Source: Paenibacillus sp. R14(2021) (GTDB lineage Bacteria; Bacillota; Bacilli; Paenibacillales; Paenibacillaceae). Taken from it: a DNA stretch of 64,000 nt. Where the stretch lies: contig NZ_CP080269.1 in NCBI RefSeq assembly GCF_019431355.1, positions 930,001-994,000 of the forward strand, given 5' to 3'. The notes beneath the pieces are model-generated. The model had not been told where the DNA came from. It was given only the letters and a program-made list of their open reading frames with translations, and did not search any database. Below, one piece after another: positions 18,280 through 26,465 of the stretch (its first letter is position 1; the number at the start of each line of letters is the position of its first letter). The translations under genes were made by a program, and so were the position numbers.

Positions 18280-18602
18280 ACGGGCACTGGATAATCGAAA
18301 CGAATTCTTGTATCGAATTCGAAGCGCATTCATTCCTTCAAATCAATAAGAATATAACATGAAATGCGTTGGAATAAATAAATGAGATCCAGTATGATGG
18401 CATTATTAAATTTCGGGAAGACAGAAATGGGGAATGTGCACATAAATCGAAATTTAGGCATCGTGCTGTATGTGACCGTTTCGGTTAGCTGTTTCTTCAA
18501 GTCCCATGAAATTCATTCCATTTATCGTGCAATCTATATAATCGAATAACGAAAGAGTGATTCTTTTGAAAAGACAGCCTTTGTAGCCTTTCCCGTTCGT
18601 TC

Positions 18603-18830
18603 ACAGATACAAAAGAATTAGATTTGCGTAACGCTTTTGAAGTGAATTTCTTTGGGACCTACCGGTTAAATCGGAGTTTGTTACCCTTAATTAAGGAAAA
18701 CGAGGTAGTGAATGTCACAAACGATATGTCTTCCCTCAGTCATATGCAACATGCCCAAAAGATAGGGCGAGCTTGGTCATACCGGAACAAGCAGATGGTG
18801 AATTTGACGAACTGTTTTATAAAAGCACTT
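18603..18830 (+). pseudogene. Short-chain dehydrogenase remnant
   Basis: The frame reads TDTKELDLRNAFEVNFFGTYRLN followed by VVNVTNDMSSLSHMQ, which matches the middle of SDR enzymes (helix with N, then the strand with catalytic Ser). The Rossmann glycine motif and the Tyr-Lys pair are missing, and the frame then runs into the next gene's leader. Confidence 0.6.
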
Positions 18831-18852
18831 TATTATAAAAGGAGAAATAAAC

Positions 18853-19719
18853 ATGATTCTTATAACTGGAGCAAACGGGAAAACGGGTCGCGCAGTAATT
18901 AAAGCTTTGCTTTCCAAAGGAGAGCGGATAAGAGCTTTTGTTCGTAGAACCGAACAAATCGAGGACATTAAATCATTAGGTGAGATGGAAGTCGTTACAG
19001 GAGATATGCTGGATCAAAAGGCTGTAAATGAGGCATTAGTCGGAATTAGGGCTGTATACCACATTTGTTCAGCTATGAATCCAGATGAAGTTCAAATCGG
19101 ACAAGTCATCATACAAGCAGCTCGCTTGGCGAAAGTTGAACATTTTGTGTTCCATTCCGTCATACATCCCGTCATTCAAGAAATGCCGCATCATCAGAAA
19201 AAACTCATGGTCGAGGAGCTCCTGGTGAATTCAGGTATCCCATATACGATTATTCAGCCAGGCGTATTTATGCAGAATATACTCGAGTCTTGGAAGCTGC
19301 TTAGTGAAAAAGGTATCTTTCAACAAAAGTATTTTACGACTCAAGAAACTCGCATAGGTATGATTGACTTAGAAGACTTAGCCGAGGCAGCTGCAATCAT
19401 TCTTACTCGTCCGGGACATATATGGGCATCATATGAACTTTCTGGACCTGAAAATTTATCATTATCTGATATGATAGCAGCAATGGAAAAGCATTTTGGC
19501 CATGAGATCAAAGTGGAAACGCCTCAAGACGAAATGTTCGCAGCATCATTAAAAAAGCGTGGATCAGGAGATTATCAAGTCAATACAATATTAAAGATGT
19601 TTCAACATTACAATGATCATGGATCTATGGGTAATTCTAATGTTTTAACGTGGATATTAGGTCGAAAGCCGAATGATTTTTCATCCTTCATTCTTAGAAC
19701 ATTGAAAAGCAAGAACTGA
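18853..19719 (+). CDS. NmrA-type NAD(P)-binding oxidoreductase
   Basis: A 288-residue atypical SDR. The N-terminal GANGKTGRAVIKALL is the GxxGxxG dinucleotide-binding loop, followed by RAFVRR (basic residues that favour NADPH) and GDMLD. Later parts (IIQPGVFMQNILESW) fit NmrA/QOR2-like proteins, which act as NAD(P)H-quinone reductases or redox sensors. The start follows AAAAGGAGA. It converges on a TetR gene and shares a terminator with it. A second protein of the same family is at 41283. Confidence 0.88.
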   Translation: MILITGANGKTGRAVIKALLSKGERIRAFVRRTEQIEDIKSLGEMEVVTGDMLDQKAVNEALVGIRAVYHICSAMNPDEVQIGQVIIQAARLAKVEHFVFHSVIHPVIQEMPHHQKKLMVEELLVNSGIPYTIIQPGVFMQNILESWKLLSEKGIFQQKYFTTQETRIGMIDLEDLAEAAAIILTRPGHIWASYELSGPENLSLSDMIAAMEKHFGHEIKVETPQDEMFAASLKKRGSGDYQVNTILKMFQHYNDHGSMGNSNVLTWILGRKPNDFSSFILRTLKSKN

Positions 19720-19760
19720 AACTGGAAGAAAGCAAAGTCACACAACCTAATGTAACCCGG

Positions 19761-19794
19761 AAAAGCTCATTCGTAAAATAAATGAGCTTTTTTG
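19761..19794. terminator. Bidirectional terminator between NmrA-type and tetR genes
   Basis: Stem AAAAGCTCATT/AATGAGCTTTT with an eight-base loop, A-rich on one side and T-rich on the other, serving two convergent genes. Confidence 0.85.
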
Positions 19795-19826
19795 TTTTGC
19801 GCTTAAGGATAACCGGGCCTTCACCA

Positions 19827-20435
19827 TTACTTTCCTATGAGTCCGGAAGATATAATTGGTCCATAATAGATCATTTGAGCCATAATTTTTCCCATTTGTT
19901 CAGGTGTTTGCTTCATTCCTGATTCGAGCCAATGCATGAGTATGCCGAAATTAGCTGAGGACATATACGCAATCAAGTAATCTCGTGGAATAAGCATTTT
20001 TTCATCCTGCGGCTGCAAGAAATTGAACTTATTGAAGAATTGGTCAGCCAGCAACTTTTTGTAACGATACGCATAGGAGAAGTCTCCGTTTGTTCCAAAC
20101 ATGACTTTGAGAAAATCAGCATGAATGCTAAGCTGCTCAAAGATTTGTACAGATAATGGATACGGTATATCTTTCACAGCACATTCACTCAGTTCCTTAA
20201 AGTTGAAATGAGTAACATGACCTTTAATTTGCTCGTATACTTCATCTTTTATCTGTTCCAGCATGTCAGGCACATCCTGATAATGCAAGTAGAAGGTGCC
20301 TCGGTTTACGTCCGCTCGGTTTGTAATATCGGTGACGGTAATCCCGCCCACGCCTTTCTCTTCGATAGACTCAAGCAGCGCTTTGCGAAGCAGTTGTTTG
20401 GTGCGCACTTGCCTTCGGTCGATTTTGTCAGCCAT
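19827..20435 (-). CDS. TetR/AcrR family transcriptional regulator
   Basis: A 202-residue repressor. The helix-turn-helix (ITVTDITNRADVNRGTFYLHY) lies at about residues 32-52, and the C-terminal half resembles the TetR group that controls YhgE/Pip-type or drug-efflux genes. I chose ATG 20435, which follows GGAGGGG; the longer frame has no binding site. It is divergent from a YhgE-like membrane protein gene, the probable target. Confidence 0.9.
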   Translation of the reverse strand: MADKIDRRQVRTKQLLRKALLESIEEKGVGGITVTDITNRADVNRGTFYLHYQDVPDMLEQIKDEVYEQIKGHVTHFNFKELSECAVKDIPYPLSVQIFEQLSIHADFLKVMFGTNGDFSYAYRYKKLLADQFFNKFNFLQPQDEKMLIPRDYLIAYMSSANFGILMHWLESGMKQTPEQMGKIMAQMIYYGPIISSGLIGK

Positions 20436-20575
20436 ACAGACCCCTCCGTATCGAAATATGTTATAGATACTCAACAAAGCTAGTCTTATCTGACCATTAG
20501 TTGACATTCTCATGCTATATTGACGATTGAATTACCTTATAAGCTCATTATAATTAACGATATGTATGATAATCA

Positions 20576-20594
20576 ACATTATGTACACTAATGT
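20576..20594 (+). promoter_or_regulatory. Palindrome in the tetR/YhgE-like intergenic region
   Basis: ACATTA-N7-TAATGT is a perfect inverted repeat 21 bases before the YhgE-like start. Its position suits repression by the divergent TetR protein. Confidence 0.5.
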
Positions 20595-20615
20595 GAGGGA
20601 TAAGGAGAGAGTCAA

Positions 20616-21782
20616 ATGGCGTTATTCAGACAAAAAATGTTGTGGATCGGTTTGGTTCGTATTGTTGTTGTCATGATGGTGTTGGGGCTGGCGATGATGG
20701 GGTCGGTACTCGGCGCGAAGCCGAAGGATTTGCCGGTGGCGCTCGTAGTTGAGGACAAGGCAGTCACGCTTCCCGATGGCAGTATGCTGAATATTGGGGC
20801 GATGGTAAAGGAGAAGTTGCTCGCAAATACAGCGTTGCCGTTTGTCTGGCACGAGGTGGCGACTGAAGCGGATGCGCGCGCGGGACTGGATCAGCAGGAT
20901 TATTACGGGGCGTTCATTATTCCGGCGGATTTGAGCAAGGGTATTGCGTCGTTTATGACGGAGGTGCCGAAACCGGCAACAGTGAAGGTGATCGGCAACG
21001 AAGGGATGAACACGCAGGCGGCAACTGCGGTGAAGCAGGTACTCGGACAGGTATCACGCATGCTGAGTGCGGAGCTGACGGGTCAGTTGCTTAGTCAGGT
21101 AGAGGCGGAGTCTCCGGTTATTCCGATTAGCGCGGCTAAGGCGATTATGAGTCCTTTTATGGTGGTAGAGGAGACGGTGCATCCGGTGGGGCTGAACAAT
21201 GCGAGCGGCAGTGCGCCGGGGATGCTGACGCAGATTATGTGGATTGGGAGCCTTGTTATAAGTGTCATTCTTGCGCTTTCCGCGCAAAAGGTTAAATCGT
21301 CCGGTGTACGCCGTATGGGCGTATATGCGATGCAGCTGGTTATGGGTGCGATTTTTGTGGTGCTGGTGTCGGGGTATCTTGTGTGGATGGCGCACGATTG
21401 GTACGGTATGGCTATCGTCGATCAGGCGACCACGTGGGTGGCGCTTTTGTCGGGTATTGCGTTTTTTGCGATTCAGTCGATGCTGCTGAATTGGCTGGGG
21501 TTGCCAGCGGTACCGATACTCATTCTGCTCATGTTCTTCTCGTTGCCTGTTATGAATATAGCGCCGGAGTTTCTGCCGCAAACAACGCAAGACTGGTTGT
21601 ACTCGTGGACACCATTTAGGTTCGCGGCAGCGTCTCTTCGGAACGCGATGTATTATGACGAGGTGAGTGTGACGAGCAGTAACACGGTGGTGCTGTGGTT
21701 GATGGTCGGTATCGGGGCGGTATTGTTGTTGCTATCGGCGTTGAAGCCTCAGCGAGCGCGGGGTCAGGGCAGTGCAGTGTAG
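20616..21782 (+). CDS. YhgE/Pip-like ABC-2 type membrane protein
   Basis: A 388-residue membrane protein with one N-terminal helix (about 9-33), an extracytoplasmic domain (about 35-205) and five or six helices in the C-terminal half. The domain opening PVALVVEDKAVTLPDG and YYGAFIIPADLSKGIAS are typical of the DUF3533/YhgE group. Members act as phage receptors or in export of toxic compounds or secreted proteins. The start follows AAGGAGAGAG. It is shorter than YhgE itself and lacks the long coiled segment seen in the protein at 36432. The 3' end contains a small GTGCAGTGTA tandem repeat. Confidence 0.8.
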   Translation: MALFRQKMLWIGLVRIVVVMMVLGLAMMGSVLGAKPKDLPVALVVEDKAVTLPDGSMLNIGAMVKEKLLANTALPFVWHEVATEADARAGLDQQDYYGAFIIPADLSKGIASFMTEVPKPATVKVIGNEGMNTQAATAVKQVLGQVSRMLSAELTGQLLSQVEAESPVIPISAAKAIMSPFMVVEETVHPVGLNNASGSAPGMLTQIMWIGSLVISVILALSAQKVKSSGVRRMGVYAMQLVMGAIFVVLVSGYLVWMAHDWYGMAIVDQATTWVALLSGIAFFAIQSMLLNWLGLPAVPILILLMFFSLPVMNIAPEFLPQTTQDWLYSWTPFRFAAASLRNAMYYDEVSVTSSNTVVLWLMVGIGAVLLLLSALKPQRARGQGSAV

Positions 21783-22470
21783 TGCAGTGTAGTGGTTGTG
21801 TTGTTGGAGTGTGCCGACAAAAAGCTGAGCTTCGGGGATGACTTAGATTTATCTGCACCAGCTTATGAGGGTTATTATGCAAGAGCAGGTGTACCAGGCT
21901 TTTAAGATTGATTATTTGGGGAGAACGGTATCACAAATAGGGCAAGTTTCAGCGGGGGACTTGATTTATTTCGATTTCTTAGTACAATAGTTTTAAGACT
22001 ACTCAATAAATATTGGATGAATCTATACGCCAATAAGAAAGCGATGAATTGCGGAGAAGTGGGAGACATTCAAGGTACTTCAAAATCGAACACTTCGTAT
22101 CATTTGGGAACTTACTTACCTGGATTTCTGGATACATTGTAAAAAATTCTTTTTTATTCAATAGTTCAATATTTATTGAACTATAAAACTAAATACAAGG
22201 GGGATCGAAAAGGGAAAATAAATCGCTCATATTTAACTACATTTCTATTGCATAATGCTCAAAACATGACAGTGGTACCGCCTAATCCCAATTGCTGTCT
22301 CTGTAAGATGGCCGCACAATTACCGTTCCCGCGAAGTAAAGAGAGCATTCCGTGATTGAGCGGCATGCCAAGCTTTCATTCAGTTGAGGTTTCCTTGTAG
22401 TAGAAACTGACGCATTGTGCTCGCAACGATCAAATCCTTTAATACGAACCGAATAAGGGGGAAGTTGTCG
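21783..22470. other. Non-coding stretch with an orphan palindrome
   Basis: No recognisable gene in about 690 bases. A 37-codon frame (ATG 21877 to stop 21990, GAGGG upstream; MQEQVYQAFKIDYLG at its start) is possible but unsupported. A perfect 24-bp palindrome lies at 22161-22184 (separate entry). Another weak CAATA/TATTG pair is near 22005. Confidence 0.3.
22161..22184. promoter_or_regulatory. Perfect 11-bp inverted repeat, probable operator
   Basis: ATAGTTCAATA-TT-TATTGAACTAT is perfectly symmetric, as in MarR/HxlR-type operators. No regulator gene is adjacent; the next gene starts 287 bases downstream. It could be a left-over of a deleted regulator-target pair. Confidence 0.5.
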
Positions 22471-23109
22471 ATGACAAATTTAATCGCTGATATCAAGATT
22501 CCCGATAGTAAACTAGCCGTTGAAGCTGCTGAATTAGTGCGTGATCATGCCGACGACCTTCTGTGGAACCACTCGAACCGGACATTTCTGTTTGCGGCTA
22601 TGAGGGGTAACATGAATCAAATGAAATACGATTCTGAATTGCTTTATATCAGTTCGCTTTTCCACGATCTTGGCATCACTCCCGCATTCCGAAGCCCGGA
22701 CAAACGCTTTGAGGTCGATGGAGCTAATGCTGCCCGCGATTTTCTTAAAAGTCGAGGCGTCCCGGAAGAATCCGTTCGGCTTGTATGGGATGCAGTTGCC
22801 CTGCATACCTCCATCGGAATCGTCGAATATAAGGAAACCGAAGTGGCGCTGATGAATTTTGGCGTCGCTTATGATGTGGTCGGGAAGAACTTCGATCTCA
22901 TCTCAGCGGAAGTGCGGCAGCAAGTCGTCGAGGCTTTTCCGCGCAGCGGGTTAAAACACAACATCTTGAATGCATTCTTGGAAGGCTTCAAACACAAACC
23001 GGAAACAACCTTCGGAACAATTAACGCCGATATATGCGAAATGCTTCTTCCGGGATATAAGCGACCTAACTTTTGCCATCTTGTCCATCATTCCAAATGG
23101 GATGAGTAA
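22471..23109 (+). CDS. HD-domain phosphohydrolase, cyanamide hydratase-like
   Basis: A 212-residue metal-dependent hydrolase. The HD motif is in SSLFHDLGITP (His-Asp near 68-69), with an upstream metal His in LLWNHSNRTFLF and a later one in ALHTSIG. RFEVDGANAARDFL follows the HD motif, as in the Ddi2/cyanamide hydratase-like group. Start ATG 22471 follows AAGGGGGAAG. Its natural substrate is not known. It stands alone. Confidence 0.85.
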   Translation: MTNLIADIKIPDSKLAVEAAELVRDHADDLLWNHSNRTFLFAAMRGNMNQMKYDSELLYISSLFHDLGITPAFRSPDKRFEVDGANAARDFLKSRGVPEESVRLVWDAVALHTSIGIVEYKETEVALMNFGVAYDVVGKNFDLISAEVRQQVVEAFPRSGLKHNILNAFLEGFKHKPETTFGTINADICEMLLPGYKRPNFCHLVHHSKWDE

Positions 23110-23210
23110 ATGACTTAAATGTCGCAGATACAGCTATGTCTTGACGTTAGACTTGGGGCTAGTCATAACTCAGTTGCAGCAGTTTCAAATGCCGGAGGCA
23201 TGGGAAAAGC

Positions 23211-23333
23211 GAACAAGAGATCGAGGTGCCGCGCGATCGGCGGAGCGAGTTCAAGCCGCTGGTCGTGAAGAAGCATCAGTCCAATTTCACCAACAAGATC
23301 GTGCCGCTCATTAAAGAATGGCAGAATCGGTCG
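23211..23333 (+). pseudogene. IS256-type (mutator) transposase remnant
   Basis: One frame reads EIEVPRDRRSEFKPLVVKKH then KIVPLIKEWQNR. The first piece matches the conserved N-terminal VPRDR...FEP motif of IS256 transposases and the second a later part, so an internal deletion joined them. The frame ends where hairpin-array copy C begins (TGTCGGG at 23334). Confidence 0.65.
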
Positions 23334-23400
23334 TGTCGGGTGACAAGAACATTATTTCATTAAAGGCCGCGAAAATCGCGGCTTTTTATAAGGCAAGAAC
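23334..23400. repeat. Hairpin-array element, copy C (short)
   Basis: Starts TGTCGGGTGACAAGAACATT, keeps the CCGCGAAAATCGCGG hairpin with T run at about 23365-23386, and stops soon after. It interrupts the IS256 remnant. Confidence 0.7.
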
Positions 23401-23556
23401 TTTCAGAAAATGCATGAAAAATAATTTCGGTAATCAGACAGGGATATTATGAGATGAGTGGTCCTCAATGTACCTGAGTGTTAAGAAAAATACGGCTTGC
23501 CTTTGCATGAAATCATCCGGTCCCGCTCATCTTAACGGTGATGGAGGTGAGGAACG

Positions 23557-23691
23557 TTGACAGGAAGAAATAATAAGCCGAAGAAGAGAGGCCCCGAATC
23601 ACATCCAGGCCGACTCGATCAGTATGGCAGCAAGCTGGCCGAAGACAGCGGAACGAAGCCGATGCAGCAAGACAGCGGCAAAAACTGTTAA
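23557..23691 (+). CDS. Small hydrophilic protein, possible spore or cytoplasmic small protein (44 residues)
   Basis: TTG 23557 is preceded by GGAGGTGAGG at ideal spacing, the strongest ribosome binding site in this decayed stretch. The product is very hydrophilic (TGRNNKPKKRGPESHPGRL ... DSGTKPMQQDSGKNC). Its size and composition recall small acid-soluble spore proteins of the minor classes, but I cannot place it in a family. Confidence 0.45.
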   Translation: MTGRNNKPKKRGPESHPGRLDQYGSKLAEDSGTKPMQQDSGKNC

Positions 23692-23740
23692 CCCGGAAGA
23701 CAAAAATAGGCGCACAATCTACAGTATGACAATTCAGTAT

Positions 23741-23987
23741 TGTCGGGTGACTAAAACATTGTCTCATTAAAGACCGCGAAAATCGCGGTTTTTTGCATTT
23801 ATGGGATCAAGTTCTTGTCAAAACAAATGACAAGAACTTGATCCCATTACCGAAATTGCCAAGAATTTTATCTCATTCTCGGAAATTGACTACTGAAGGC
23901 TGCCAGCCAGATCCGCTGCTATCCGTCACTTCAATAGCTGATCGTGGTCGTTCATTCATCGATGCATACAAATAAAAGTGGCTTCCG
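23741..23987. repeat. Hairpin-array element, copy D
   Basis: A nearly complete 247-bp element. TGTCGGGTGACTAAAACATT start, CCGCGAAAATCGCGG hairpin with T run, perfect 18-bp or longer arms (GGGATCAAGTTCTTGTCA and complement) at about 23811-23846, a direct motif TTGCCAAGAATTTTATCTCATT, and a tail ending AAAAGTGGCTTCCG. It is almost identical along its length to copy G at 51129-51390. The following bases to 24210 show no gene. Confidence 0.8.
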
Positions 23988-24337
23988 TAGTTGTAACCAA
24001 ACGAAAGGACCTCCGGAGTCGAGATTCCCGAAATACAGCGGATAAACCGTAGAGAGTCGCTCCTCTAAGTAATCCTCGTTGTATGGCAGATCAACACGCG
24101 GGTATACCATTAGATAAGCCTTAACACAAAGTTCACAATGTATTCAATATTGCCCCGTGACGCCTTTGCATAAGGCCAAACTTTCCAAAACATTATTTTT
24201 TGATATTACTACTTTCGTTACCTTCTTGTAACTGTTTCGTTACCGCTCTGTCATTCCTTTCGAGTTTGGTCTGGGTAATATGAGGTTGTAAGCCAACCGT
24301 CGCATGTTTCCGAAAAAAATAAGAGGTGAATTTCTAT

Positions 24338-24505
24338 GTGTTGAACAAATCGAAACACTCGTATAAATTAGCCGCAAAGTTGGCCTTAACCGGATTGATC
24401 ACGGTAAGTTCCATGACGGCAATCTCCCATTCGAATGTCCACGCGAATGGCTTCGGCGTCATCTATGATTCGCGTAATTTTGGGACGTCCCTTGTTACGT
24501 GTTGG
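24338..24505 (+). pseudogene. Partial duplicate of the YjgB-like gene with internal deletion
   Basis: The signal peptide LNKSKHSYKLAAKLALTGLI is kept almost unchanged, then the frame jumps from the cleavage site (NVHA) to GFGVIYDSRNFGTS, skipping about 75 codons of the parent gene, and ends. The upstream 120 bases including the GTTAC repeats are also copied from 16804-16930. The initiating ATG is altered to GTG. It is fused to a cupin fragment. Confidence 0.75.
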
Positions 24506-24690
24506 ATGGAGAGTTAGAGATGACACTGGGGAATGAGACGTTTTTGGTGCAAAATGGAGAATATATCTTCGCCTCTCGCGGCATTCCACATACCTTTATG
24601 GTGAAGCCCCGGGCCCCTACTCCTGAGTTTCTCAAAGCTCGTACAAGTATCCAAAAATATAATATTACGTATCAAGGTTTAAACCTATGA
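24499..24690 (+). pseudogene. Cupin-domain remnant
   Basis: The frame reads VLDGELEMTLGNETFLVQNG and FASRGIPHTFMVK, the two cupin motifs of a small barrel protein or AraC-type sensor domain. The N-terminal half was replaced by the YjgB-like fragment and the start is not original. Confidence 0.6.
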
Positions 24691-24806
24691 CGACATCGAG
24701 ACCTTATAAGAATTACGAAAGTCGTGAAGGATTTCGTCTCACAGGCCGCTCACGGTAGTGAATTAAGTCAAAATAAAAACGAGAAGCTTTTGAGGAGGAA
24801 ATGAAC

Positions 24807-25340
24807 ATGAAAAAGAAAAACAAGGGAGCCGCAGCGCTGATGCTGCTGGTGGCTGTTGTCGCCGTATCCGTACCGGCTGTAGTGTCCGCAAACAGAGCGA
24901 ATCATGCTGAACAGGTAGTACCAGTCGTTGCACAAGTGAATCAAGTTGACCAAACCGTCTATGAGAATACCCAATATGGCTTCCGTTTCACGCTCCCGGA
25001 CAGTTGGAAAGGGTACACGATCGTAACGGACAAATGGAAAGGTCAGGATGCGACAGACGGTAAGGTCGTAGAAAGCGGCGCGTCCATCGGCATCCGCCAC
25101 CCCAAATGGACAGCTGACAAGCCTAGACAGGACGTCCCTATTTATGTCTTTACGATCGATCAATGGAACGCCCTTCAGCAGGAGAAATTTTTCATTGGCG
25201 CAGCGCCTATGGGACCAAGCGAACTAACTCGCAATGATAAATACGTGTTCGCACTTCCAGCGCGATATAACTTTGCCTACCTTGATGGCTACCAAGAAGT
25301 GGAAGACATCTTGAAGGGCAATCCCATTCAACCGATGTAA
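24807..25340 (+). CDS. Secreted protein of unknown function
   Basis: A 177-residue exported protein. The signal peptide has MKKKNKG, a hydrophobic stretch and a cleavage site near VVSA (about 27). The mature part opens YENTQYGFRFTLPDSWKGY, a pattern seen in PsbP/Mog1-like secreted domains, which often bind ligands or stabilise envelope complexes. ATG 24807 is chosen over ATG 24801 because GAGGAGG is nine bases upstream. It has its own strong terminator. No partner gene is visible. Confidence 0.75.
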   Translation: MKKKNKGAAALMLLVAVVAVSVPAVVSANRANHAEQVVPVVAQVNQVDQTVYENTQYGFRFTLPDSWKGYTIVTDKWKGQDATDGKVVESGASIGIRHPKWTADKPRQDVPIYVFTIDQWNALQQEKFFIGAAPMGPSELTRNDKYVFALPARYNFAYLDGYQEVEDILKGNPIQPM

Positions 25341-25350
25341 TCGATTATAT

Positions 25351-25391
25351 AGAAAGAAGAATCCGCTGAAACAGCGGATTCTTCTTTCTTT
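25351..25391. terminator. Strong terminator after the secreted protein gene
   Basis: AGAAAGAAGAATCCGCTG and its exact complement form an 18-bp stem with a three-base loop, followed by T residues. Confidence 0.9.
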
Positions 25392-25405
25392 TACATCACA
25401 ATTCG

Positions 25406-25628
25406 GCAACCGAAGCGCATGCGGGAACAGAAGGGGCGAGTTTTCGCTCCTTACCTCCGGAGGACTTCACTCCCATTTCTCGACGGATCGATGCCCTTTC
25501 ATTCCTTCGTTACGCCTATCCGGTGGTGGAGTCCGGTCATCCTAACGGCACGGGTCTGTGCCCTTTTGCTTAACGCAATCCGATACTCCGTGCAGTCTTG
25601 AGATCCTGCGAATAAGCCAATTTTCGTG
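25406..25628 (-). repeat. IS110-type noncoding end, copy 2
   Basis: Second copy of the repeat at 10761-11015, about 30 bases shorter because of one deletion near 25450. Homology ends at TTTTCGTG in both copies; beyond that point each continues into a different part of an IS110 transposase. Confidence 0.6.
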
Positions 25629-25745
25629 GGGCCATGGTTGCCATGAACAGGGCATGCCGAAGCCTTGGTCGGCCACGTTTGCTGATGGACATCTGGCCCT
25701 TCAATTTGCCTGAGCTGGCTACTGCCGGAAACGAGCTGGTTCCTA
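25629..25745 (-). pseudogene. IS110 family transposase remnant
   Basis: The minus strand reads SSGKLKGQMSISKRGRPRLR then HALFMATMAP, the hallmark KRGRPRLR block in the second domain of IS110/IS1111 transposases. The rest is deleted: the frame joins the noncoding end at 25628. It directly abuts the stop codon of the gene at 25743-26153. Confidence 0.75.
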
Positions 25746-26153
25746 ACGGAGTGCGCCGAATTCATTTGCGATATCTTTTGCTCTCTGGTTGTTCTCTTGA
25801 GGGACGATGGCAGTCAATATGATATCGGTGCCGGTCACCATATTGCCTGGCCCACCTGCGCTTAGTCCGCTCGCGCTTGTGCTGGCTGCGGCTAATATCC
25901 CGGCATCGCGACTAAAGTCGCCGCCTAATGTCAGCGCGCCGAGGCTTGGGATATCGCCTGTGATCGGATTACCCGGATCGACGCCGTCGCCCGGATAACC
26001 GTCGAAGCGATCTACTTTAGCTTCAATTACGTTGAATTCGCTCTTCATTTTAGCCAAAGCTTGCTCCGCTTGGTCCGGGGAGTTAAAGTAAACAATAACC
26101 GCAGTCTCATTATTAGCTAACACGCTATCGCTCCTTAGCACTTCATCTGTCAT
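25743..26153 (-). CDS. Conserved-looking protein with ferredoxin-like start, unknown function
   Basis: A 136-residue protein. After a short leader the sequence NETAVIVYFNSPDQAEQALAKM is like a dimeric alpha-beta sensing fold, then Gly/Asp-rich (DGYPGDGVDPGNPITG) and a final TGTDIILTAIVPQENNQRAKDI. Two strand-helix units of this type occur in stress-related YflT-like proteins, but I cannot assign it. Start ATG 26153 follows AAGGGGAAA. Its last codons touch an IS110 remnant, so the C-terminus may have been altered. The 310 bases upstream hold a frame (VDHSWVRLAMLGTYKVTWWK, about 26230-26400, plus strand) that looks like another unidentified remnant. Confidence 0.6.
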   Translation of the reverse strand: MTDEVLRSDSVLANNETAVIVYFNSPDQAEQALAKMKSEFNVIEAKVDRFDGYPGDGVDPGNPITGDIPSLGALTLGGDFSRDAGILAAASTSASGLSAGGPGNMVTGTDIILTAIVPQENNQRAKDIANEFGALR

Positions 26154-26465
26154 GTTCAGTTTTCCCCTTATTTTTGATTTCATGACTCCCGGGTTGGGTT
26201 GCTGCCCCCTTATCCATTACGGGTTATGCGCGAGAAGCGTTGCTGCAGGTCTCCGTCGATCATTCCTGGGTTCGTCTGGCCATGCTCGGCACCTACAAGG
26301 TCACATGGTGGAAGGCCAAGACCATAAAAGTGCCGTTCCGAAGCGGTGACCGAAAAGTCGGCGAGCTCATTACGATGGAAATAATACCATCCCGATAGAT
26401 AGAACCCGACGAAATAGTGAAGGTACAATAATTATTCACTTTCATGTTGGAAAGGGCCCCATACA

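Noticed and set aside
21054-21590. A 178-codon minus-strand frame opposite the YhgE-like gene
   Set aside because: Arg/His/Asn-rich shadow of a membrane protein; no start signal.
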